From positions 6,572,001 to 6,636,000 of the forward strand of contig OZ176054.1 in the NCBI GenBank assembly GCA_964247055.1: a DNA stretch of 64,000 bases. The letters run 5' to 3'. This document shows positions 47,153 to 58,702 of the stretch, piece after piece. Positions within the stretch are counted from its first letter, which is position 1. Every line of letters starts with the position of its first letter. This DNA comes from Paragordius varius (Eukaryota > Nematomorpha). The position numbers and the translations under genes were made by a program. Below the pieces are notes generated by a model, which was not told where the DNA came from, did no database searches, and was given only the letters and a program-made list of their open reading frames with translations.

Positions 47153-48165
47153 CAATGGGTGGGGTGATAAAAAAGTCGCACTTGATTTGTAAGCCAAGCG
47201 TGACAAGTTGAGCAATTTTACTTAAGCCATTAAGTGTACACGGTGATAAAAAACACTTAAGTCAAGTCTTTTGCTTATAAATGTAACATTTTTTGCCACC
47301 CAATTTGAATTTTACGGAAATTATTTTGATCATTTCCAGCCAAAATTTATGAATTAAAGCACAAAAAGATAAATAATTATACAATATGCATTTATTTAAG
47401 TTTTTCAAACTCATTGGCACGTATCTTATTTAATATTATAGAGTTTTCTAAATATTGAGCCAGGTAATAATTTTTAGATTGATGAAACCATTTGCCCTTA
47501 AAACACTTTCCATTATTTTACCACACTACTCATTTTGTTTGGAGTCCATTTGCAAATATAATGGAAAGATGTTTCAATATATCATATTATAATTTTTAAT
47601 TGATTATCAACATTACATTCGAAATAAATTTATAATCAAATAAATTCTTTACAGTTAATAGTGAAGTAACTTTTAACGTTTCATGAAACGAAGATATGAA
47701 TTTTTACAAGATTAATATTTAATTATTAATTTTAAGAAATTTTCGAAAATCAAATTTTTTTGAGTTCACTGAATTGATATATTTAGGATAATTTTATATG
47801 CCATATTAGCAGAGTTTTTCGATAAATTAATTCTCTTTTTCCACCCAATAAAAGGTTATTTAGCCAAAATTTATCAAATTAACAATTTATAGCATTAACA
47901 AAGGTTTGAATTACATATTAAACCTAAATTTTATACATAAATAGTTTCCAAAATAATTTTATCAATATTTTTAAATCTCTAAGGTGTGCCCTAAATCACA
48001 CTTGCAAAATCTTTAAGTTTTACTTGATCATATGATTTTTTATCACCTCCAAATCAAGTTTTCTTGCTTGACTTAAGTCGTGTAATGTTAATTTTTATAA
48101 CATGAAAGCAAGCCATGACTTGAAACACTTGCAAGTCAAGTCAAAAAAATTTTATCACCCCACTG
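47153..48165. mobile_element. 1-kb non-autonomous element, hAT-type ends
   Basis: Left end CAATGGGTGGGGTGATAAAA and right end TTTTATCACCCCACTG are inverse copies. Long subterminal stretches (ACTTGATTTG, ACTTAAGTCAAG, GGTGATAAAAAA) also recur inverted. The tip resembles hAT termini (CAGTGGGG). I could not find an 8-bp target duplication, and no reading frame is present. Confidence 0.65.
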
Positions 48166-48382
48166 TTTATGTTTTAAATATTTAAATGTTTATGTATTTT
48201 CAAATTAATTAGGCTATTTGAAACTTAAAAAATGGCACCAAAAATCAGAACAAATTGAAATAAATCTAGTCGGAACCGGAAACGGTCGTCGTTTAAGACT
48301 TTGTTATAATTTTTTTTCAATGTATATTATGAAATTTAGTAATGATATTATGAGCTAATGTAATAAACAATGGTGAAATTCA

Positions 48383-48621
48383 GAGGCGGATGTTTTTTTG
48401 GGGCCCGCATGAACCTATGATGGCGCAACACTTCCCCTCCATGGGTCCCCTTGCATTTTAAAAAATAATCAAATTCAAACCGGAGTCATAACCACTCATT
48501 AATGGGTGATTTTTTATGTATTATTTAAAATAATAACTTTTAAATGCCTATTTTTTGTGATACAATTAAATTTTTTTAATGACTCGTCACCCCTTCAACT
48601 ATGGAGCTCGTACCCCTCTGC
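48383..48621. mobile_element. Possible short hAT-type MITE
   Basis: GC-richer block starting CAGAGGCGG and ending CCCCTCTG, which pair as short inverted tips. Flanking octamers GTGAAATT and CTTAAATT are similar but not identical, so the target duplication is doubtful. Confidence 0.4.
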
Positions 48622-49199
48622 TTAAATTTTAGTTTCCGGCTTCCCATGTCTATAACTTTAAGTAGTCAAGAATCGATATTATAAAATAAATTATTTGAAT
48701 GGATAAAAAGACGCTCATATTAATTTTTTAGATAAGAGCTAATTTTGGGGACAGAAGGATACAATTTACCTTTTTGCTTATATGTGCACAAGTTATGTGT
48801 AATATGATATATGCGGTATTATAAATGTTATATCTACCAAAGGTTTTTAAGACATATTATTTTCTAAGGTTATTCAGAAAATTTTGCTATGGTTGCCGTT
48901 TTCCAAAAAAAACTGGGTAATTTTTATTCACATGGTTTCAATATTCTTACAGTATTGATTTAATAAGCTATATGATCAAAATTGTAAATGAAACGAATCC
49001 ACATTTTTTGAATATTTTATTCATCATTCAATATCATTTCACGCATCATTTTTGCGAATTACTAGTTAAAAACATTATTTTTTAAACAAACTCATCATAT
49101 TTTACTCACAATTCGCTGAACGAATCAGGGGCCAAAAATATAATTGATTAGACCAGGTGTTTATAAATTATTAGCAGTTTTTAGAAAAAATAGTTTTGT

Positions 49200-50330
49200 A
49201 AGGATATTCATTTATTTTATTCAAAAATCTCCATCAGCTTCTGAACTTTTCGTTCATCATGCGAATTCGTGTTAATCAGATGGCGCCAAAACAGGAGAGT
49301 TTAGAGGATACGGATAAATTTCGTATCGTAGCAATTTTAAGGTGTCTTACACTGGGTATGCTGCGTGAGACCAAGCATTGTCATGTACCTTTGCCATGTT
49401 TTCTGGCTCATTCCGGTTGTTGATCGATAAATTCATGGTTTCAATTGGGAGTTAGCCACTGTATTGTGTATTAACAATTTTACAAGACCTCAAAAATTTA
49501 TACCGTTTTACTCCCATAGACACATAGCATGGTCTTCCTGCCAAGGCGATTTGTTGGTATTAATGGACAGGCTTACACCATTTTTCAGCATTGGATTTGC
49601 ACAATAAGGCTATTCCTCATATTCGCCCCAATCGATTCCAAAATATTTTCTCGTTGAAACCGGATTCACTAGTCATTTTCCGATTTTCAATTTGCCTTTC
49701 ATTGTATTGAATCCATCTATTTCCATAGCTTTTAGACATCTATTGATTGTTTTTTATGATAGATGTATTGTGGCGATTGCGGTAGAATATCAGTTGAGTC
49801 TTATCCAATAACTCTTGCATTTGATCATTTTTGAGTTGATTGTTCTACCAGAGTTCCCACACTCCTTCACATGAACATTTTTAATATTAGAAACCATATT
49901 TTACATGTGTTAGCAGAGATACCATATATTTCTGCGAACAAACGATATGACTACTTGTTTATACATCTATTTTCATTTAAAACAATATTTTAATTTATAA
50001 AAACCATCTTTTTATTCAAAAACAGCATAAGAAGCATTTTTTAAAAGAAGATTAGAACATTGTCCTAAAATTACATAATATCCACTCATCCACCATATAT
50101 TTCTGCGAGCAAACGATAACCATCAGCCTTTTTCTACTAGTAGCAATCCAGCCGTAAATGTTCTTTTGGCATAAAATTTGACATGATTATTCAATGTAAA
50201 ACACTAGTTTTTGGTGAATTCTAATTGTGGGTGTTTGTAGTTTAATTCCAGTTAAATAAAATAGAGTCTGTCACAGATTACGTCTGCGTACTTTTAGCTG
50301 AAGCCCTCTTTGTTAAACCGGTAACCTAGT
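49200..50330 (-). mobile_element. Decayed mariner transposon, copy 2
   Basis: Broken minus-strand translation keeps mariner landmarks in order: LFAEIYGISANT (helix-turn-helix region), SKSYGNRWIQYNE, IALAGRPCYVSMGVK, a VHDNAWSHA block with a catalytic-type Asp, and LNSPVLAPSD (third acidic residue). The C-terminus after that is short, implying a deletion. Many stops. The non-coding end at 50119-50330 is shared with the fragment at 46 kb. Confidence 0.75.
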
Positions 50331-52174
50331 ATATTTCTACCATGGTGATTTTGGTTTTTGATCTTATGTGTATAAAAACTTATATTATCTTTTATCTATA
50401 ATTTTAAATCGAAATTTGGCGCACATATTGTAAAATAGATGCTTTCTTTGACATCAAATTTTTAATTAATGTTAAGTTAAAATTAAAAGGCTGAACGGTT
50501 GCATATTTTTTATATATTTTTGTTTTGTCGGCAAAAACTAATTTTCAAAACGTTCGTTAGGTTTGTTACCATAGTAAAAAAGACAGGATTTAGTGATACT
50601 TTTCCTACGCTAAATCCCAATCCAAATCAATTTTAATCTACAGACAATTACTTTAAATATCAAATTAGCGAGTTTGTAATGACGCAAATTTAAGGTAATA
50701 TAAAACATACATGATATTTATAATTGATAACATCTTTTTTCACGTTTTTTGTGGCTGATTTTTAGCATTTCAGAATTTGGATTTGATAATTTGTTTGCCA
50801 CTAAATTTTGCACATTTTCTTGAGAGAACAATTACATAAATTATATGGTGGCATTTAAGCTGATAAATCAAACTATGGTGATAGAAATCTTCATAAATAT
50901 TTTGTTATCTAGAAAGAGTGTTCATATCAATATCTTTGAAAGTGTATATATAAACCTTATAATAGGCTTAAATAAAAAATTTGTTGAATGTTAGGATCTT
51001 TTTACAAAAATAACCGCTTCATCCCGGCTGTTTTGTGTTTTCATTAATGCCAATCTCTTAAAATTGTCCAGCTTTTGCTCAGACATTGTTAAACTCATGA
51101 AAATTAGAATATATTTTACCAAAAAAATTATTTTATCAGCATAATTTTTCATTCGCATTCTATTGTTATACATCTTCAAGGTTAAGGTAAAAAAATAAAG
51201 ATGCATTTAACATCTTCATACAAGAGTTTATTGAAACTACTAGACTTCTAAAATGACAGTAAATGCAGTAAAAATTTTATGTTAGAAAATAGAGTCATCA
51301 ATTTATATCAAAATTTAGCATTTTGTGAAATTTTTATGATTATCCTTAATATAGCATATATATTTTTTTGATTGATTTCCAATCAACAATAAGTTGTCGA
51401 AAATTGCGAACTAGGAAGCAAAAATGATAAATTATTTTAAATTTTTATATATAATGCAGAGATCTCTTTATTAAAATATATTTATTCTTATTTTCATTCA
51501 AGAGAGCAATCATCATTATGATTGGGAATTTTAGATTCTAAATAACACCTATATACATTTTACTATAAATAAGATAGTGTAAATACTACCTAAAAGTATA
51601 ATATTAAGGTTTGTTACATAAATACTGTTATTCATCTTCATCGATTGATCAATGCAATGACAAAAATAAAAAGTACACATAATTTTCAAGCATCGAGGCA
51701 GGGACACTGTTAGTTTTGAATTATTGAAAAAAATGAATCCATTTTGTTAAAAGCTTTTTACCAACACTGTTGTTAATTTTAATTATCAAAATTTGGATTA
51801 CTAATTTAACGTTGTAGCATCCATATTCCATCAAATATGTAAAAATTTGAAAAGTACATTATATCCAAAATATTGTAAACACCACTCATAATTATTTTTT
51901 TGACATTAGTGATGATATTGATACCAAATTAATACTATCATTTGCAATCTGGACTTATCATTAAAAACTATTCATTTTTTGATTTCTAAACAATACTGGA
52001 CTAAATTATTTTAACACTCTCCGTTACCTAAAAATACATCCCAAATCTAAAGCTCTTTCGGATGTATATTAAACTTTCTTTGGATTTCTTTGTATCCCAA
52101 CTAAATTTTATTATTCTACTTGTTTGTCATCTAGGTAAATATTTTAAAAAAAATTTGCTTTGTTTTGTATAGGA

Positions 52175-53732
52175 TAATGTGACCAGATATTTTAAACTTT
52201 GACTCAGTACAAAATTAAAACATATATGCCTGTTTTTACACCATTGGTTTGGTATATTACACAGTTTCCACAAAAAATATCCTGATAAATATACATATTC
52301 TGATAGGAAAATATAAGGATTATCATGGTGCTTTTGGTTTTAACCTTTACGAGTTATTAAAGAAAGTTATTTACTATTTTGTTGAAGGTGCTCCTTATAA
52401 AATTGCAATAGGTGCGCAATTTTTTTTATATTTTTTGGTGAAGGTTGAATGCTTTAAATTTGACTAAAATATAACATAAACTACATATAAAAACAAAACA
52501 ATATTTTTAAAAATTTTAAATTTTAAGATGTGAGCTCTGAAAATCCCAAATTTTTTCGTTCTTTTATAATAGACTGTTCTCTAAAAATAAACGCGAAAAT
52601 TCCGACATCTGTAAATAATTTTAAATATATTCTAAATTTTGATATCAACTAAATATATTTTTTAAAATATGCATACTTCAAAAAAAATTTAACAAATTTT
52701 TGTTAAAGCATACTTCATATTATTTTCATGATGGAAACGATATAAATGGTTGATTTATAACATTTTAGATAAAGAATTTAATAATGTTAAACATATTTCT
52801 CACTCAGAATTTTAATTAAAATATTCGTTTGTTTTCAATGTTTAATAAAAAATGTTTTTTAGAAAAATTCACCAAAATGTGCAAGCAAACAAACCTTTAA
52901 ATTAAAATTCCGAATGTTTAACATCAATTTAGAAAAAGGGTTTCATTTAATCTTAAAGCGTTATACCGTTTCCATCATGCATCAAAATCGTTAGAAGTAC
53001 GCTTCAACAAAATATCTCCAATTTGTTTATGCTAAAAAATAAGAAAACTAATAAGAATAAAGATTAGGAAAAATATAAGTAGTATCATACCTCCCAACTA
53101 ATGAGTTAAAACGTACAAAACTCTAAATTTTTTAATACGAAAAAAAGGTTATTTCGAAATCATATGCTTATATAACAAATTTTATATAGTATGTTACGAG
53201 AATAACAATTTTCTATATTATTATCCGTTTGATAATTATAACAAAATGTGAACTTTATAAACTTGATCAAACATTCTTTAAAATACCATATTGTTAATTT
53301 TGATTTTGGGGCTCCTCTTTTTGCGAAAGCCCTGAGTGAAAGAACAATTAGCCCGAATCTCACGATGGAGTCCGAGATTTAAAGTTTCGCCACTTCTCGA
53401 AAGGCTGCAATCATAAGCGGTTTAATCGATTTAAAATCCAATTTTATGTATAATTCGAGCAGAAAATAAAATATTAACCAATTAAAAATAGACCAATCTT
53501 AGTTTTTTACCGCAAAATGAACCATTACTTTACAAAATATGGGGTTATTTTTACACAGGTTACTATAACAAATTCTAAAATATTTTTTTAAATAAATAAA
53601 AGGTAATTATATATATTCATAAATAATTTTTTTAATTTCAAAAAGCAGTACAAAAGTGGGCGCAGTACAGTCGCAGTTTTTTTCTGAAAATCCAGTACTG
53701 TACTGCGAAAAACAGCCTATCTGGTCACATTA
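52175..53732. mobile_element. 1.56-kb hAT-like element with exact 8-bp target duplication
   Basis: Starts TAATGTGACCAGATA and ends TATCTGGTCACATTA, perfect 15-bp inverted tips. GTATAGGA lies directly outside both ends (52167-52174 and 53733-53740), an 8-bp duplication typical of hAT. Subterminal CAGTACTG-type motifs lie at the right end. The left half contains a copy of the foldback element. No transposase frame was seen. Confidence 0.85.
52262..53035. mobile_element. Foldback element, second copy
   Basis: Shares with 38085-39124 the blocks ATTCTGATAGGAAAAT, GGATTATCATGGTGCTTTTG, CATAAACTAC and CCGTTTCCATCATGC, plus a CGCTTCAACAAAAT stretch. The right outer arm is missing. It is nested in the hAT-like element at 52175-53732. 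Confidence 0.65.
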
Positions 53733-54738
53733 GTATAGGACCAAATTTGTATATAGAACAAAAGCTTTTTAAATTTAATTTGTAAAGTCAAATTGTCTAA
53801 TTAATGATAATATATTTAGCTGTTAGTACCAATATATCAATATAACAAGTTACCATCGCATGATTAAATTGTGTAAGTTTTAATATATGAATCTTGGTAA
53901 AGTAGTTAATTAGCTCAAAAAGCTTCTCACGTCTTTTCAGTCATAAAGCTGATGTTTTAATACTAACATCCTGCATCATTTTAATTGTTAGTATCGAGAT
54001 TTTTGTTTAGATGAACATCTCCTTTAAACATGCTCAAGCTGATATATCACACACTAATAAATTGTAGTATGTATCATCACAATCTGAGCCTAAATAATAA
54101 TATAAATTTTGATTCGGCAAAAAAATTTAATAATAGATATATTTGCCACTCCATTACCTTTTGGGGTAGTTAATATACCAGGGCGATTTGAAATTTGAAT
54201 ATAAGTCTTTAAGATATCCGAATTTTAAATATGCTTTCTTTAGCCTTTTAGGCACATACAAAATTTTTTTTTCAAAAAACGAAAATTGTAAAAAATCCTC
54301 ATTTCAAACTTTTTTGCCGTCATTTTTTTCTATTATTTAAATCGCTACTGCAAAATGTATATTATGGTTAAAAATGTAAATTAACTTTCAGGCTATATTT
54401 AACCATTAAATTGATATATTTGATTTTAAAATCAGCTGTTCTTTTAATTGTCTTTTGAAGCTGTCCCAATTTTAGACTCTAGAACTCACAAAACTGTAAA
54501 AACATAAAGTTTTTTACCTAATACATCAGAGCAATGTTTGATAATTAATTTTTAACTAATATAATTTTTACTGTAGTTTATTTATAAAATGGAGAGGGTA
54601 AACTACCCAAATGGTTAACTAGGTCAAAAAATTGAAGTAATAAATGTTAAAAAATATAAAAAACAAAAAATTTATATATTTTAATTTATGAATTTATTAA
54701 AAACATAAAATTAATTAAAGTTTTAAAAAATATAATAT

Positions 54739-55060
54739 ACTAGCGTAAATCTCGTGCTGCTACGCAGCCCGAGGAAGTCCTTCGGACTTCTGGGGAGGGG
54801 GGGTTCGAAGTTTGGATTAGAATGGGTCTACCCGTTTTCCTGTAGCAGATCACAAAGTTACATGAGAAATCAGTTTTTAGCGGGTAACTCCCTACCCAGC
54901 AGCTATCATCAAAGAAGCGCCTGACTAAAATTTTTGCCTTTTAACAGGGAATACGTGGAATCCATATTGAATTTTTACGGTCTCATACCTAGGGCGAAAA
55001 ATAGATTTAAAAAATTATTTTTGTGGGCTTTGTTTTTTGAAAAAAATGTTATATTTACGA
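54739..55060 (-). mobile_element. Helitron-family 3' end, minus strand
   Basis: Read on the minus strand it ends with the same two hairpins (GAAGTCC.../GGACTTC and GCTGC...GCAGC) and ACGCTAGT as the element ending at 36797. Upstream it shares the block around GATGATAGCTGCTG with 36.5-36.6 kb. The 5' terminus is lost. Confidence 0.75.
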
Positions 55061-56093
55061 GATTGGGTCATTATATTTATACATTTTTTTAAAATTTAAT
55101 CACCCAATCGAATAATTGAGAACTTACAATTATGCATAAAATCAAGGGTTAAATTATTTTAACTCTCCGATCTTCCTTTGAATATAATTTTTAAGGCATT
55201 GGTTTGTGTGCCTTAAAAAATTTAACGAATTGTATTCCATACACTCTATTTTAAAGGTGAATGACAAAAAAAAGTTATAAAAAATAATTTTAACATAATT
55301 GACATTTTTACAAAATGAAAATATCACTTTATATATGATTTTAAGTCAAATAATCCAGACATTTATTTAGTATACCAGAAGTTTTCGGTAAGTTAATTAT
55401 ATAAAGAGGCATGATTAAAAATGGATAAGGTTTATGCAACAAGATGAATCCGCATTAGATTTTCACTTTCCTAATGTGCATTCATCGATTTTTTGTAAAA
55501 ATATGAAAATTTTAGAATTTATGCTTATAATATTTATATGATAAAAGTTATCAATATTTTTCGTTTAATATTTGACTTTAAGTTATTTTCTAAAAATATC
55601 TTGATTTAAAATCAAAATAAAGTTAACTTAAATAGATGTTTTATCCTATCAAGGGCTGTGCATCATATAATACCGATAAATATTTTATAGTTGTGTGACA
55701 CATTTGCAGGTTATTAAACTCAAGATTAATACATCAAAAACTCAATAATATAGGGCCATAAAAAAGCACTATTCATAGGGACGCATGCGTGTGCCGCGGT
55801 TTAAGTACTACTGCCCTAGATCTTCTTAGATTACGATTTTGGAGAATTTTTTAAATGATATATATCTTATTTAAATATTTAAATTCTTCTTGTATAAATT
55901 GAAAAATATTAAAGTTAAGAGTCATTCATATTTAGACTCATATCCTAAATATTTATTACCACTTATATTGATACCATTTGGGGATTAGGTTTGATTTTTT
56001 TCACAGGTCCAAATTGACAGAAATGCATTTTTTATAGGTTAGAAAACTTTTGGGTTTTATAGAGAATCAAAAGATTTTACATATAATATATAA

Positions 56094-56410
56094 ACCATAT
56101 ACAGTTCAAATTCACCCTTGAAAATTCACCCTGAACAATTCAAATTCATACTAAAATAAATTATGTGTTTTTAAAAGTTAAAAATTATCCATATTTTTTA
56201 ATATTTTAAAAAAACGAAATTCGTTTAAAATTATAATGCTGAAAAAATAATAAACTGTGCCATAAGAATATATTTCATAATATGATGAGTTATATTACGA
56301 AAATAGATCATTTATTTTTAGGGTGCATTTGAATTTTAGGGTGAACTTGAAATGTTAGAGAGGGTGTATTGGAATTGTTCAAGGGTGAATTTGAATTGTG
56401 AATGGTATAT
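56094..56410. mobile_element. MITE family copy 3, repeated AATTCAAATTCACCCT motif
   Basis: Left half has CAGTTCAAATTCACCCTTG and CAATTCAAATTCATACTAAAA. Right half has several inverted repeats of the same motif and ends GAATTGTGAATGGTATAT. Third member of the family at 19.1 and 32.9 kb, with an extra motif repeat on each side. Confidence 0.7.
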
Positions 56411-57415
56411 ATTGGTAACCTACTTTTAAAAATATAAAAAAACTCTTTAAAAAGATCAATATATTATAAGAATGCAGATTACGTGCTTATATATAACCTG
56501 ATATGATGAAGAATTGAATTCATACATAAAAAATTACTTTAAGTACACAATATTTCACAATATTGTTGCCATTAACTCACCCTACTACTAACACCTTAAC
56601 TATAGTTTTTAATTTTTATCGAATTTACCACAAATATAAAAACAGATCCAAATATAATTATTTAGACGTGAGATTAGAATTGATATTTTTATCTTTTATT
56701 TTCCATGGTGAATTTATTATTAAAAAGATACATAATTTTAATATAAAACTATGTTTTTAAGCAATATAAATTATCCATATTCAGTTTACATTATTTAATG
56801 AGTTATTTATATTCACCATGTATGTAAAAGTATAAAAAAACTCAATAAATGTTAGGTGATTGACCACACCTAGTCGACAGGTTTTTTACTGTGTTTAATT
56901 AATAATCCAAGTTAGTTGAGATTGTAACCTCTTTTAAGCCATATATTAGACAATTGATGGTTTCCAGATAATCTCAAAGTCATTTAAAAATTGGTCATCA
57001 TCCTATAAAAAAACTCATGTAATGTTTTATCTGCCTTACATCCGAAAAAAATTATCATAAATTCTAAATTTAACTCAACTATATTTATAGAGAATTATGA
57101 AAAAGAAACATTTAGAATAAATTAAAAATTGTTTATGGGACAACCACTTTAGAAGAATTTTAAAACGTAGGATTTGGAAAGGTCATAATAAAAAATCAAA
57201 TTTTATATAAGGGCTTAAATCAGTCACATTACAAGATTTTAATTGATATCAATAATTTTTATATTAGTTATGGCATATTACCTAAATGCTTTAATTTTTT
57301 ATACAATTCTAAAAACAAGCGCATATTTTACCCAAAATTCTTCCCATAAAATTCCAATCAATTTATCAAATCAAAGTAATAATAAATATTAATCCCATAT
57401 TTTAAAATTACAACA

Positions 57416-57461
<46 letters not shown>

Positions 57462-57759
57462 CTTATTTTTTTCTGGTTAAAGCGAAATCCAATAGAATAC
57501 TAATACAATGGTTTTTTAAAAAATTTTAAATTTAATTTAAGTTTATTAAATTATAAATATAATTTATTTCAAATTGACCTTTATATAAATTTGAATTTTG
57601 TGTTAGCCTTTTTTTCTCGGAATATGAAAAAAATATTATACTAATTTGTTTTGTCCATTAATGGTCAACATAATGTCACATAAATCATAGTTCTGCGATT
57701 TAAAATCTTTTTTTCTTTAAAATAAAAGATTTTTCGATAAAAATTGTTTTGTATATTAG

Positions 57760-58670
57760 TCTCGTTTGGAAAATTCGATGAAACCGAATACAAATTGGTC
57801 GGGTATTTAATGTCGGATTATAATAGACACATAAGACCTTCAATCAAATCTGATCAACCCATTAATGTTTCGTTCGGACTATCGTTAACTCAAATTATCA
57901 ATGTGGTATGCCATAATACTTTATTTAGACTAATCTGTTAAACTGTTATAAAAATGCGTATTAATAAAGCGTTTTTATTTTTATTATTTAAAAATCATAA
58001 AATGCTATCACCCATTTAAAAGTGGTCGTACCACCAGTTGAAGTGTCCCCCATACTTAATTTCAGTAGCAAATTGTTTGGTTTGCATTTACATGCTTGAC
58101 AGTTTTTATTTGGTTGTTCAAAATAGTGGGGTATCACCCACTCCATTTCGTAAAAAATATGATATAAAACCATAATGTAATTGTGATGCTTACGGTTTTT
58201 GACTTTATTCTAAAATTAAGTAATAATCGTTGATAAATACATATTTTAAGATAAAATTAAATATACTTGTTATTTTTTACAGGATGAACGAAACCAAGTC
58301 TTGACAACAAGCTGTTGGTTAAACCAGGTATATTTATTGAAAAAGTCCTTTTTTATCATTGAATATGTTAACATGATTGAAAATAAAAATCATAAAAACA
58401 TGGCAATGGTTATTTATAGATAAGTGCATTAAGCGCTGGAATTTTCTAAAATTCGCATTCATTTTAAAAATTTATACCATTCTAACAAAATAAGGTATAT
58501 AATTTATTATATTGTTAAGCGTATTTGTATTAACAATATATATCTATTAGTAGAAAAGAATTAGGGTTTGGATACAAAGCCAAATATCGGGTGATATTTA
58601 AGTTTTGTAGAAAAAGTGTTAGGTTTCAAATTAAATTGGGCTATTTTCAAACTTATCAAATAACCATAAC

Positions 58671-58702
<32 letters not shown>

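Larger units (their letters stand above)
45113..57759. other. 12.6-kb gene-free region with transposon remnants
   Basis: No exon could be supported on either strand. It contains mariner fragments (45.95-46.22 and 49.2-50.33 kb), hAT-like elements (47.15-48.17, 48.38-48.62 and 52.18-53.73 kb), a foldback copy, a Helitron end (54.74-55.06 kb), a MITE (56.09-56.41 kb) and a long TA microsatellite (57418-57461). The first exon(s) of the receptor gene downstream may lie unrecognised near its right edge. Confidence 0.55.

Noticed and set aside
56563-56760. Open frame just upstream of the acetylcholine receptor exons, as a candidate first exon
   Set aside because: It has no signal-peptide-like start followed by receptor N-terminal sequence, and no donor of the needed phase joining to 57760.
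57988-58173. Minus-strand frame with several Cys (CQACKC) in the receptor intron
   Set aside because: Too short, no recognisable domain, antisense to an active gene; could be a repeat remnant but I cannot support it.
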